Source of the DNA: Guyanagaster necrorhizus
Taxonomy: Eukaryota > Basidiomycota > Agaricomycetes > Agaricales > Physalacriaceae
Direction: 5' to 3'
Length of the DNA: 64,000 bases
Assembly (NCBI RefSeq): GCF_019112545.1
Contig: NW_025064886.1
Span: forward strand, 932,490-996,489
The position numbers and the translations under genes were made by a program. Shown piece by piece: positions 35,847 through 47,712 of this stretch. How positions within the stretch are numbered: position 1 is the first letter of the stretch; each line of letters opens with the position of its first letter. The notes under the pieces are model-generated. The model worked only from the letters and a program-made list of their open reading frames with translations, searched no databases and was not told the DNA's origin.

Positions 35847-37771
35847 TTATACCACTTGATCGCCAGACTCGTTCTGCGATCGAAAACGGAAGACGGACCT
35901 CCAGGACGAAAGCTCTGTTTCAGTTGTAATTATCTCGAAGGCGACTAGGGCAAAAACCAGGATAATAGACACAACGACACCAGAAATGAAACCAAAAAGC
36001 CGGGAAACAATAACAATACAGTTTGCGACCAGAGCTCCGAGACCCCAAAGGTGTAGGAAAGTTGGAAGCGAATACATCAATGCGACAAGATGAAATTGGT
36101 TTTTTAGAGAGTAAACTGATACGAGATATTGGAACTGTCTAATGGTCAGAAAGACAGGTGAAGGAGTAATTGTCAGTCGCTTACAGCCTGGTTGGCGCTT
36201 GCTTTTTCCAGCCTCCTGTGTCGGTGAATTAGAAGCATTGACGCTATGACGCTGGCGGTGAAGAGTGCGATAGAAACAGCCGTCAACATCGGAACACCCG
36301 GGACAAAAACTAGCGGGAGGTGAAGCCTGAAACAGAAACTTTAAGTATCGCAGAACTTCGCCGCAGTGATACGCTTACATAGATGTGGATGACGTCTGGG
36401 TATCATGAAATTTAGTCAGTGGATGTCTTCCCTGAAAGTAATGAAAACGTACAAAGAGAACGGCGTCTTTCCACTCTGACAGGCATTTGGACATGAATGG
36501 TCGCCACTGGTCCACATAAACAAGGCGATCTACGAATATATCATCTAGTCCCTTGGAATAAGATGTTGACTGCCCCAGAGATATGAAGGACATCAGGGAT
36601 TCGAGGAAGACGTTCTCCTCTGGATGGTAAAGGACCGCCTGATCCCGGGATAGACGGGAAAATTCTTGGCCGTAGTAGACCGAGAATCTATGGTTGCCTG
36701 AGACCAGAATCAAAACCAGACTGTAATGGACAGCATACGTCACTCTTACAAACGATGCTCCAGAGTCGCGCAGCAACACAAGTTTGGTAGCCGTCTTCAT
36801 TTTGATCTATCAATCGGAGTGTCACGAAGAGAGCTGGACGTCTGCGGTCTCAGTCGCACCTTTGCCAGACTTGAGGACTTTCAAAAATGTGGCGCATTCT
36901 TGTTGTGAATAAAAAAAAGTGGAAACTCCCGAGGTCATTTGGTCTGCGTGAATTGTGAGTCTCTGGTAATCTTCCAGAATAACTACTGCGCGCTGCTTAC
37001 CAGCAAGCCCGTGGCTGAAGATACCAATGAGGTCGTCGTAGGTCTGCTTGGGGAGCCCTCCAATATGCATGGGGAAATGCTCAACATGGGACCAGTATAA
37101 GCTCTCCAGATAAGTTCCTACATGCATAGGTCAGAGATGTAGCAAGTCGGCGGTCTTGAAAGTCGTACTGAGATGAGATGGCGAAGCCATGTCAGGTAGC
37201 CCGAGGGCATCGGTTTCAATGATATCCAACCAAAACTCTGTTCTCGTGGCGTGGTCAACGAAATAATAGGCGCAGTCATCTTCCTCAATCTTGATAAAGA
37301 GCTCTGTGCTGCGTGAGACTCTGATTTTCTTTTCGTCTAGGAGGTCTTCTATTCGCTTGGTCCACAAAGCCACTTTGGCCATAATTTCGATGTGAAACAA
37401 GTAGGCCTCGGTAACCACAAAGAAGGGAGCATCCCTGCAGAAGTAGAGCTGTCCCTCAGGGTGAACGTGAGAGGTCCAATGAGGTGGGAGATATATCGGT
37501 CTATGGAGGATACCGGTGAGGTAGCTGCATATACAAGGAACTGAAATTGACATACTCAGGCTCGCTAGATCCCGGACTTATCAAGGCGGGTTTCAAGTTG
37601 ATAGTGCTGCAAGGATAAATAGGCATAAGGTAATTTTTCGGGAGACAGCGTTACTTACATGCATTCGCGGTCGTATCGTCCAGTGGCATTAGAGGTGATG
37701 GGCGTCAGGGTGCCTTCTGAGAGGACAGAGGAAAAAATAGGGTTCTTTTCGACACTGAATTGGGAGTCCAT
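35847..37771 (-). CDS. WW-like, multi-helix membrane protein (copy A, divergent)
   Basis: Function unknown; the architecture is shared with the two genes at 41.6-47.3 kb. Start MDSQFSVEKNPIFSSVLSEG at 37771. The WW-like segment is LPPHWTSHVHPEGQLYFCRD (about 37475), followed by VTEAYLFHIEIMAKVALW and an acidic stretch with EDDCAYYFVDHATRTEFWLD. The middle has SLYWSHVEHFPMHIGGLPKQ, YDDLIGIFSHGLAGKQ and YYGQEFSRLSRDQAVLYH. The C-terminal part holds several hydrophobic helices, including VPGVPMLTAVSIALFTASVI, LMYSLPTFLHLWGLGALVAN and LFGFISGVVVSIILVFALVA, and ends RSQNESGDQVV, stop 35847. About ten short introns. I know this arrangement only from uncharacterised mushroom proteins. Confidence 0.72.
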
Positions 37772-38059
37772 CGCTTGGAAAATGGGAGAGTGAACCGGAA
37801 TGGCGGCTTATATACATAAAAAAAGCGATGTATAATCATTGGCACAGGTTGCTGCCAGTGGGCAGTGTGAGCCGGACTCGGACGGACTAAACCATCCCGG
37901 AGTAAATTTCAGATCCAATCACGTGCCAATGTCGTGAATTGCCGAATCCGAAATCGGGCATTATTCTTAGCAACTTTTGGGCGCGAAAATGTAATCAAAG
38001 AATAGTAAACATTCATAATACTGTCTGGGGTGCAAGAGTCGGTCAGCCATATTGTGTTA

Positions 38060-38531
38060 ATGACCCAGGAAGAGCACAAGTAAGTGCTTTTACTGGTCAG
38101 GCAATGGATATACTCGGACTGACTCGGATCTCACTAGAGAAGCGCCCAAGGTTGGCAGCTCTATCGACGATGTTTCCAAGGCAGCTTCAGCACAGGCGGA
38201 AGAGCTGGACAAGGGTGCAGACATACAAGGAGACCTGTCTAATGATCAAGCATCCCAAGAACTGCCTGTACAAAGTGTCGGGGACGCCGATCCTGTAGTA
38301 GAGGGCGGTCCGGCACCGAAGGAAGTCGAGGTAGATTCAGAAGAGCAGCTGCCGCAAGACGATCTCGACGACCAGTTGAGGCCCCCCATGCCGCCGAGGT
38401 AAGTCCATACCTTGAACCAGGCTCAGGTGTCGTTCACTCACTTCAACAGCATCATACCCAAAGGACGGCCTCTCGGTCCCATTGCGGGCGGAGGCGGTAG
38501 CAAACCCCATCCAAGACCAGGTCCAAGATAG
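38060..38531 (+). CDS. Small acidic Pro-rich protein, KAP/PKG family, copy 1
   Basis: Three exons give about 115 residues. Exon 1 is MTQEEHK, ending at donor GTAAGT. Exon 2 begins EAPKVGSSIDDVSKAASA, is rich in Asp, Glu, Gln and Val, and ends DDQLRPPMPP at donor GTAAGT. Exon 3, after acceptor CAACAG, reads SIIPKGRPLGPIAGGG and ends in a Pro/Arg/Lys tail, TAG 38529-38531. No signal peptide or membrane helix. The intron positions and phases match those at 40440-40905. Function unknown; the layout is acidic body plus basic Pro-rich tail. It is transcribed opposite to copy A of the membrane family, whose start lies 290 bp away. Confidence 0.6.
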
Positions 38532-39139
38532 TTGTGACCATCTTCGTCGAAATCGCGGGTCTTCTGCTGTATATCTGGATCACATTTTGATACGATCGCG
38601 CATAATAGGCGCTTCATTGAAAAAAATTTCTATCATCTGTAAGAGCGTCGACAGCATTATCAATGATCGCCTATTTTCCTTTTTTTAATGTGATTTATGA
38701 CGATCTTATCGGCTCCTTTTTTGTTAGTAGCTCAAGTTCCTACGCTTTATGGACCTTTATGTCATCCTTCAGTGGTAAGCGCTGTGCCGAATGCAACTCT
38801 TTGAATTTTTTTGCAGTTTATCTTCGATGGAGAAGAAAAATTAACAACATCTCTGAATCAGGCTACCTCCCAAACTCTTGACATGCAAAGCACTCATCAA
38901 GCAACTTGTTAGTGAGGCAATGCAACCCCAAATTGTCCATCTTCTGAGAACAGCATCCATGGATTGCTGTACCTTTTTTTTTTCGTTGAACCTCGACCTT
39001 GTCCTTAGTTTTTTTTTACAGTGATGCTTGCTGTTATCCGTTATCTAGTACCGCCTTCAACAGCCAGAATATGGCTATTCCTTTGGTCCTGCTCCGATAT
39101 AAAATCTGGACGTCGTGGCTGGGCTCCCGCATCTCACAA
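38532..39139. other. Spacer between small genes
   Basis: No coding exon was recognised; several T-rich runs (38687, 38811, 38973, 39010). Confidence 0.4.
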
Positions 39140-39629
39140 ATGCCTAAATTCTTCAGAATCTGGTCCGTTGCTAAAAAGGCGGCCGTCGATACTCGTGATG
39201 ACTTTCGGTAAGTGTCTCGTGGTATATTTGTGAGCACTAAGCACCTGATGTTCATTTCATGGTAGCACGTTCATCAGCGGACAACGATCAGCCGCCGATA
39301 CACCGAACCTGAAACTAAGGTTCATAAATGCTTTCATGATTCGGATCATCCTTCATTGACTAGCATCTCCTCCCAGGTCCACCTTCGATTCAGAGTAAGT
39401 GCTAGGAGCTGGGTAATCGTTTCAGCTAAAGTGAACAAACGCTTGCAGCAACTTTGGTCCTCGCGGCCCGGTGGATAAGAAGGCTGACAGCAAGGCCCCA
39501 AAGAACAGTGGCCGTAATACCGACCCTATGTCGTCCTCTAGCAAGAAGGTGCAAGGATCAGGTGTAAGGTCTACTCAGAACACGGACTCCAGATCCACAA
39601 AGTCATCTTCCAGTAACAATCGCCATTAG
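39140..39629 (+). CDS. Small basic Ser-rich protein, function unknown
   Basis: Four short exons fit. They read MPKFFRIWSVAKKAAVDTRD ending at donor GTAAGT, then TFISGQRSAADTPNLKL, then a very short exon RSTFDSD, then NFGPRGPVDKKADSKAPKNS with a Ser/Lys/Asn-rich tail ending SSSSNNRH, TAG 39627-39629. About 105 residues, basic, no membrane helix, likely largely disordered. The ...SKAPK... piece recalls the KAP motif of the neighbouring small genes, but the rest does not match them. All introns are GT-AG, and the frame holds through the joins, which supports it being real. Confidence 0.5.
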
Positions 39630-40439
39630 ACAGATCCGTCCTCGGAGGGCGCTAGAACATGCAACAAACGCGGATTTTCATACTATCCCTCCTATTCATT
39701 GACAACGACAACCCATGATTTCTTCTTAAACACATACTTCTTTCTGACAGTGCTTCCATTAATGCGTTCATTGGCTGTTGTTTACACCCAGTTCCCTAAT
39801 GTCAAATCACTTTTGGATCCTATTCGCGTTTCATGCCCATTATATGAATCTTAGTGTCTACTCTGGTTTTCGATTGATGAAGCGCCTGCACCTATGAGAA
39901 GAAGATGTGACGACATCCCACAGCCCGGAGCACTGAGAAGGGAGGTTCCCCTGGAGACTCTTGATCGCCGTATGATCGTTCTATTTCATGTGCTCTGTCG
40001 CAGCAGCTTCAAGTTGGATCCCGACTGGAAGATCAATTACTCACTATTATGGGAGGCATTCAAATTGCCTTGCAATGGCAGTTGGAAATGATCCAGTTCG
40101 AACGTATACGCTCGTAAATTTTTCAAGTCACTAAGTCGATCCAGTTTCCCCGTGTTTCTATTTGTTGTAGTACTTACTCTGCCTCGATTTTCACACGATT
40201 CACTGGCAGAATACAATATTCAGCATCTTCAAGTTCCTGGGACGTTTTATTGCCTTGTGACCGTTCGCTCTCATGAACGTGTCCAATCGCAAAGTGCCGA
40301 CGCCCGGCTGGATCGCTCATGCACAACTTAAGCGCCAGCGACGAAGATATAAACTATTTCTAAGCGCCCGAGTTGTATTCAGCTCCTGTCTCTTACCACA
40401 TCATAGTCCCCAGCCAGACATCTTTCCAGCCTATATCAA
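39630..40439. other. Spacer between small genes
   Basis: A 65-codon plus-strand frame at 39894-40091 has no motif. No supported gene was seen. Confidence 0.4.
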
Positions 40440-40905
40440 ATGAGCCCAGCTGAAGATCCAAGGTATTACTACTTTTATTCACCGGTGGTGGAAATATCTA
40501 AACTCACTTACACTCGTAAGCGCTAGGAAAGCGCCCAAATCCACCGACGATCCCACGGTCGTCGTTGGTGCGCAGGAAATACAGCCAGACAAAGTTACCC
40601 AGCCATCTTACGATCCGATCGTCCAGGAAGTTGTCGAAGATGCCGATGGAGCTCAAGGCTCGCTTTTAAAACCTGGAAAGACGGACACGAAGCTCGAAGG
40701 TAGTATTAAATCCCAGCTAGACAATTCCTTCCCGGAGCCGCCTCCACCACCAGGGTGAGCTTCTGTATTGTCTTCATAGTCTATCTGTCTTCTGAATTTG
40801 GAGAGTAGCATAATACCCAAGGGCCCGATAACATCGCCAGTAGTTGGTGGGCCTAAGCCTAAGCCTAAGCCTCCCATACGGCCTGCTCCACGGCCTAGCA
40901 CTTAG
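40440..40905 (+). CDS. Small acidic Pro-rich protein, KAP/PKG family, copy 2
   Basis: Same three-exon plan as 38060-38531. Exon 1 MSPAEDPR ends at a GTATTA donor. Exon 2 (from about 40529) begins KAPKSTDDPTVVVGAQE, is acidic in the middle and ends SFPEPPPPPG at donor GTGAGC. Exon 3, after acceptor GAGTAG, begins IIPKGPITSPVVGG and runs into a KPKPKPP-type repeat encoded by four AAGCCT units, then RPAPRPST, TAG 40903-40905. About 105 residues. The intron phases equal those of copy 1, and the match is strongest at KAPK and at the exon 2/3 junction. Function unknown. Confidence 0.6.
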
Positions 40906-41648
40906 CTACGTCAATGAGCCCCAATCAGATATTGAATTAGCACTTCTCTTGAGGAAGACGTTACTTAACTGCTATTCAGAGTGCTTAATCGGGGCTTTTT
41001 GGTTAATCTATCCAGATTAAGTACGACTTTCGAAGGCATATACACCGTCCTACAGTTACATTTATTTATCGTTGATTTCCCTACACCATTCTATGTGACT
41101 GGTTTCTTTAAATACTACTTCACCTCGATTTCACTTCCCTATCCGCAGTAGCTATAAGTATATCCCTGTTCACCACCTCTAGGCGAGATTCTGAATTGAT
41201 GGTTCTGTCAATGATTCACTTACAAGAATAGCGGGAGCAATACAACCACAGTTAAAAATTGATTTATTGGCGATGTAGAAAGAGCGCAAGAAGAGTGAGA
41301 ACTAGATCGCAATAGTCTCGCTGTCCAGACAACGTTTCTACAGTGCCTGGAACGGCTGGGATGGGATGAGATGATATGAATTCTAGACCTATAAGTTGTA
41401 ATTACTAGTATTAGGTCATCTAAGTCGCGTTTCAAATCAAGTTCGATTGGATTCGATTGAATGGAATTCCAATCACACGGCCGCCGTGGCGCTTTCGAAT
41501 GACCTTCTATTACAAGTTCACAGAATACTGATGAAGCACGATTTAGAGGATTCAGAAAGCTATCGATACAGATAATACTAGTTATGCAATACTAATAGAA
41601 CACTATAACAACGTACATACAAGCACCTATCAGCTCGTCGCCGCTCAA
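40906..41648. other. Intergenic
   Basis: Lies downstream of the small gene (plus) and downstream of membrane-family copy B (minus), so it is a convergent spacer. No coding signal was recognised. Confidence 0.45.
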
Positions 41649-44295
41649 TCATACCACAGCCGTTTCCCTCGAGTCCATCGAGGGCCTACGTAGTGGCCAA
41701 TTTAAGTTACTGAGTTTTTCCGCGATATTCCAATCCATCGGTTCATGTAATCGATGCCAAACCTGATCCAAAAACACAAGCAATATCCCGTACCAACGGT
41801 GGTCCGGCTGCTTGGTTTCCCATGATGTCATGATACACCAGAGAATGAGAACGCCGATAGCTAACCAGGCGCTACCCACGAGCATTCGGACGGTCGAATT
41901 AGAAGCGGTGAAACACATAAGACTGAACGCAGCAAGAAATGAAACCATGCTGGGTTTGGGTCAGCCACGTTGCAGAAGGCAAATTTCAAGAAATACTTAC
42001 GCCCACATGAGTAGAGCATAAGGCAAGCCATACAAGATAGCAAGTGTCTCCAGACCGGTCTTGTTGTGTTTTTGTGAGCGAAGAAACAGCCACTAGAGCA
42101 CATCAGATATGTTTAAAAGTGACAAACACTAGGACTTACTGCTTCCTCAGAGGAATCACGAGCCTTGGAGCGATGCTTCCGAATCAGAAGCAGACCCAGA
42201 ATGATGCTGCCGATACTTGCGATGGTTGAAAGGTAACTCGATAGTTGGGCAGGCGACCGTCCTGGGTTATCACTGGAATCATCGACGCTCTGAATAGCCA
42301 GGAAAGCGACGTTGGCGTTGAGTAAAACAGTAGACTGTAGATGCATTAGGCTCGCTTCAAGGTCCGATAGAGACCGCTTACATAAAGGATGAATTCTTGC
42401 CATTCGGCATTGAGTTTCTCAATGAAGATACCCCAGGACACTTTGCTGACTAGTCCGTCGCCCCAGATCTTCTCGAGGGAAGCGAGATGAATATCAGGAG
42501 CAAAGAACAACAATGGCGATAGCAAGGTAATGAGTGCCGTACGTTTAGGCTTTCGTCCGTAAACTGACTTTTCGCGCTCAAGCCGGGCTCCAGGCTGACC
42601 GTGGAAGTTGTAAAATCGCTGTTGGACTATGAAAATATAAGCCATGGCACGATGATCATACCTTTGCAGGCCTACCGAAAATATACATGAAACGACCTGT
42701 CGAAAGGTCAGTTCATGGATAGCTTGTGATGCATGATCGAGGTTCACCTATACTGCACACGGAACCCGGGAGCCCTCTTTGATCTTTTTTGACGGACTCT
42801 GCGGCGCAATTAAGTAGACTTTCTGAGAAATAAAAACATCCATCCTCACCCTTAATACTATTCGTAAGATTTAGCATTGGTTGTAGGTCTATAACACCAT
42901 AGGGAGAGTTGGGCGTCGGCGAGGTCATGGTATCTGTAAAATCTCGTGAAACGGAGCCTACATTTAAAAAAATGTTGCGCAAAATAACCTCCAAGACAAT
43001 ATATCAGGATATCCCTGAGCTCGTCAATGATATCTTCGGTCATCTCTAGGCACGTAGGAAACAGTTGACAATGATACCTAGCCGGTGTAAGCTTCAGATA
43101 AACCATCCAGGCCGGTACATACCAATATTGCGCCTCTATTTCGTGACCGATATGGGACAACTCAGTGACACCGCGAACTTCGTTGCATCTGTTGAGATAG
43201 GTGGCATCGAAGTCGTCCAGCCAAAAGGTAGACCGATTGTCATGGCTTGCAAAGTAATACGCACAACAAATGTTACCGCTGTCCGGATCTCGGATGAGGT
43301 CAAACACAAGATCAACGTTAGGATGTATGTTGACGCCTTTTGCCCGTATGTAGTCTTCCATATCGACCATAAATTTCGTAACGAGTTCTAGCTTTTCCGA
43401 TTCACAGACATTGATATCGGTGAATATCCTCGGTAACAAACAGCCGGAGGATATCATGGAGTCATGGTAGTTACCGGTGCACGGGAGTACCTTCCTCTCG
43501 TGAACAAAGTAGCGAGCGCCTTCAGGGTGCACATACGTTGACCATCCGTCGTGACAATGATCACTACGCGGGTAAGTCAGATACAAGGCATATGAGGAAG
43601 AGGCGGCAATCATACGGATGAAAGGAAATTGTCAGAGGATCGATCCAGTATTCCGTTCGGTTGGGGGCTCTGCACGAAATATGTGAACAGAAGTAATAAA
43701 ATATATTAAAAACGACCACGAACACAAGTTCTCTCTCATATCTTTGAACCTGTTGAGGCGCTAAGGGCCAAAAGGCTGGATAGGCCGCAGTCAACGTAGT
43801 GATGCCGCCCGGTATAGCACAATCCGATCCATCGTGTTTCACAGCAGGCGTTAGTTGCATCACCAGAAAGGCAGTATCAAACTTGGGAGATGGGGGGGTC
43901 ACTACTAGAGGGCCAGGTCGAGAACTCGAGAGCCGATGGCAAGATGAGTTGACCGGGTGGGTGTATGTGGCCAAATTGGACATTGAATGTCTGACATCCT
44001 GGGACGACCGTGATGCATTGGAGCATGAGTAGGCGCGTATAGAGCCCTGGTCAATTGGTATCTGCGCAATGGATGGAGGCCGGGAACCGTGACGGGGTAG
44101 ACGTCGAGTCGACAGATTTACGTGGGAGTAATCTTCCAAATGTACCTGGGAGCGACTCGTCATCGGTGTAGGGCATAGAGCACCAGTATTCAGAGACTGA
44201 AAGGAAGGATTTTCGACGGAAATGCCGACTGGAGATCCTGGGCATGGGACTTTGCTGCTACACACTTCCGGTTCCTTGTCGTCCACCATCGCCAT
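41649..44295 (-). CDS. WW-like, multi-helix membrane protein (tandem copy B)
   Basis: Function unknown. Start MAMVDDKEPEVCSSK at 44295; the surrounding DNA aligns with the start of copy C. The N-terminal 170 or so residues are Ser/Pro-rich and share PMTSRSQVHLEDYSHVNLST, RRLPRHGSRP and IPGGITTLTAAYPAFWPLAP with copy C. The next exon has TEYWIDPLTISF. The WW-like segment is HDGWSTYVHPEGARYFVHER, then DMEDYIRAKGVNIHPNVDLV and ICCAYYFASHDNRSTFWLDD. Further on are QRFYNFHGQPGARLEREKSV, KRTALITLLSPLLFFAPDIH and SWGIFIEKLNAEWQEFILY. The C-terminal helices include LLLIRKHRSKARD, ETLAILYGLPYALLMW and RMLVGSAWLAIGVLILWCIM. Stop 41649. More than ten short introns. Confidence 0.75.
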
Positions 44296-45300
44296 AGCGC
44301 AATTCGTGAGATCCTCGCGGGTAAAATGAAGCAAGGTCCTGTCGTTAATACACGGTGGGCCTTTGAAGGCATGGCGCAGGGCTGGCCCTGAGCATAGCCA
44401 CTCCCAAGCTTCTATTACAGGGAAAAAATTCTGCTGCCGCGGAAAAATGTTTATGCCGCTTTTTTCGTCGCCCTTCCAAGTTTCTTGGTGGATGTACACA
44501 CGTCGCGTCCAGGCATACAGATTATCACAACATACAGCTACCCGATATAGATACTCACGGAAAGCATTATTGCTTTTATATGATACACAATTACCTCTCA
44601 ATCATACAACGACAACCGTCTCTTCCGAATCCACAGAATGTTTCCTTCTTGTCCAACTGATGTTATTGATTTTTCCCACAACACGAACAGATGGTGGCCG
44701 GGGTAATCTTTGCCAAACCTTGTATCCAAAAGCGGAGAGCAACATGTACCAACGGTCGTCGCTTTGCTTTCCCTTCCACGAAGTCATGATGCACCAGAGA
44801 ATAAGAGTGGCTATTGCTAACCACGCAGTACCCACAAGCATTCGGACGGCTATGTCGGACGCAGTGAAACACATAAGACTGAACGCCGATAGGAAGGTGA
44901 CCATGCTAGATTTGGGTTAGGAGACTGAACGAAGACATAGATCATAGATACTCACGCCCACATGAGTAGAGCATAAGGTAAACTGTACATAATAGCCAGT
45001 GTCTCCAGACCAATGTAATTTCGATTTTGCGAATGAAGGAATTGCCACTAGAATACATCAGACGGGGTTGAGAAGTGATGGAGGTGACAACTTACTGCTT
45101 CAGTGGATGAATCACCCGCTTTCGAGCGATTCTTCCGAATCAGGAGCAAGCCCAAGATGATACTGCCAATACTTGCGATTATTGATATGTAACTTGATAT
45201 CTGCGCCGGGGACCGTCCCCGCTTAGCACTAGAGTTATCGACACTCTGAATAGCCAGGAAGGCGACGTTGGCGTTGAGTAAAACAGTAGACTGGACATGT
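42290..45300. repeat. Direct tandem duplication visible in DNA, period near 2.95 kb
   Basis: The strings around 42294 and 45248 (GAATAGCCAGGAAxGCGACG and the following 25 bases) are nearly identical, as are those around 42002 and 44957 (CCCACATGAGTAGAGCATAA). The offset is about 2955 bp in both cases. Matching segments continue through the WW-like exons, offset about 2945 bp. So copies B and C come from one duplication event, with similarity also in introns. Confidence 0.8.
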
Positions 45301-47273
45301 GTTAGACGAGCTTGAAATTTTATTATAGAATGCTCACATTGATGATCAAGTCATGCCATTCAGCACTGACTTCCTCAATGAAAGAAGCCCAGGATTTTTT
45401 GCACAATAATCCGTCAACCCAAATCTTGTTTAGGGAAGCGAGATGAATATCGGGCGCAAAAAACAAGAGCGGCGATAGCAAAATGATGAGCGGCGTTCGT
45501 TTGGATTTCGTACCGTAAACAGACTTAGAGCGCTCAAGCCTGGCGGCAGGCTGTCCGTGAAAGTTGTAAAATCGTTGTTGGACTAAGGATCATAAGTCTT
45601 AGTACCATAATGATGTCGCTGCGCGTACCAAAAATATGCATGAAACGACCTGTGAATAGTCAATACATGGACCGGTCTGCGCAGAATGGTCGCTGTTTAC
45701 CAATACTGCACACCGAGCTTGGACTTTGAGAGTCACCGGAGAGAACGGTTTCTAGATCAAAAATCAGTGGATATGGAGCTTAGAGTTGTTAATTTCTCAC
45801 CCTTAACGCCATTCGTGAGGGCAAGCATTTGTTGTAGGTCCGGAACGGCGTAGGCGGAGTTAGCTGTATCCGAAGTCATCGAATCTTGAAAACAAACTAG
45901 TCAAGACATGCAGCACAATTTCAGCATAAACCATACCTCCAATGCAATAGATCAAAATATCTCTCAGCTCGTTAATTGTATTTATGTCCATTTCTCGGCA
46001 CGTGGGAAACTGTTGGCAATGATACCTGGCCGCCGTCAGCACGCAGACAAGATGCTATGGCAGATACTTACCAGTATTGCGACTCTATCTCATAGCCAAT
46101 ATGGGATGTGGCGGTTACACCTTTGACTTCATCCCATCTATTGAAATAGGTAGCATTGAAGTCGTCCAGCCAAAAGATCGAACGATGTTCGTGGCTTGCA
46201 AGGTAATAGGCACAACAGATATCACCATTGTCGGGATCTCGAATGAGGTCAAAGACAAGATCAACGTTGGGATATATGTTGATGCCCTTTGCCCGTATGT
46301 AGTCTTCCATATCGGCCATAAACTTCGTAATGAGTTCAAACTTATCCGGATCGCAGAGGTTGGCGTCTGTGAATATGCACGGGAGAAGACAACCAGAGGA
46401 CATCATGGAGTCATGATAGTTGCCGATGCATGGAGCCATCTTTCTCTCACGAATGAAGTAACGAGCACCCTCAGGATGCACACACGCTGCCCACCCATCA
46501 GGAACAGGGTCACTTCACAAGAAACTTGAATTTACAAGAACGAAAGAAGAAAGATCAGCGTACGATTGAAATGAAATCGTCAATGGATCGATCCAGTATT
46601 CTGTTTCCTTCGGTTCCCTGTGTCATAAATATGAGCAGAAATAAGAAGAGACACTCAAAGGGATACAAACACAAGCTCTCTTTCATATCTTTCCACCAAT
46701 TCAGGTGTTAATGGCCAGAAGCGAGGATACGCGGTCATCAATGTAGTGACGCCACCAGGGACGGCAATATCGGGACCATCGAGCTGTACAATGGGAGGCG
46801 GAGGTTGTGCTACGACTGTCAAGGTCGTGCTGTCAAAACTAGGACACAGCGGTGTCGCAATCGTGGAAGTGGGTCGAGGACAAGAGAGCTGGTGAGAGGA
46901 TGGGTTCACATGTGGAAATATTTCGAAGTTAGGCATTGAGTGACGGATATTCTGAGATGATCGTGAAGCGTTGAAGCAGGAATATGGATGTAAAGAACCT
47001 TGGTCAGTTGGAGCTTGCGTAATAGACGAAGGTCGGGAACCATGACGAGGTAAGCGGCGAGTCGACAGATTTACATGGGCGTAGTCCGCCAAATTAACCT
47101 GAGAGCGACTTGTCATAGGCGTAGCAAATGTTGTGACGGTATTCAGCGAAAACTGCGAGGCGTTCTCAACAGCAATGCTGTATATGGAATCTGAGTTGTC
47201 AGATGGAACGACACTACGGCACACTACCATCGAGACCGGTGCCTCTCCGTCGACGTCGTCCGCCATCATCATC
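44602..47273 (-). CDS. WW-like, multi-helix membrane protein (tandem copy C)
   Basis: Closest relative of copy B. Start MMMADDVDGEAPVSM at 47273 (three ATGs in a row, in DNA aligned to the copy B start). An in-frame ATG at 47560 would add a segment with MSPLLWLLRTLQRLI and a basic region, so a longer protein is possible. Shared landmarks are PMTSRSQVNLADYAHVNLST, IAVPGGVTTLMTAYPRFWPL, KETEYWIDPLTISF, the WW-like DGWAACVHPEGARYFIRER, DMEDYIRAKGINIYPNVDLV, RDILIYCIG, and the C-terminal helices with RMLVGTAWLAIATLILWCIM. Stop 44602. Only 306 bp separate its end from the start of copy B, so the copy B promoter overlaps this gene's 3' region. Confidence 0.75.
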
Positions 47274-47712
47274 GTGAAATTAGTGGGACCTTTACTAGGA
47301 GGTAGGCATGTGTTTTGGTCGTAAATACGTCGCGGGTCTTTTCTAGGGCCTCTGTCGTGTGTAGTGCATGAATATCGCTGAAATTGGCGCCGAAAGAAAG
47401 ACCAGAGGGCTAGGATGGCCTTCAACGGCAAGTGGCTACCTACGTGGTCACAAATGAGTCTCTGCAGCGTCCTCAATAGCCATAGAAGCGGTGACATGAT
47501 TTTCTGCCCAGAGACAAGGTCGAAGTGCAGAGGCAAGTCAATGCTGTATGGTCGGAAGTGCATTACCCCGTATGGCACCGCCACTGGGCAGTGCAACTTT
47601 CGAAGCGATCGTTGAAAATATTTGCTACTACGGATAAATCCAGAAAAAATTTGCACAGCCACTTAGACGTACAAGGGAAATCCCTTCGACAGAAAACAGC
47701 GAAGAGACTAGT

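Noticed and set aside
40845..40870. AAGCCT tandem repeat as a microsatellite or telomere-like repeat
   Set aside because: It is only about four units and encodes the KPKPKP tail of the small protein.
43065..46529. Open frames on the plus strand (43065-43391, 46077-46529) over the WW-like genes
   Set aside because: They are exact antisense shadows of the conserved WW-like exons, and their similarity to each other follows from the tandem duplication.
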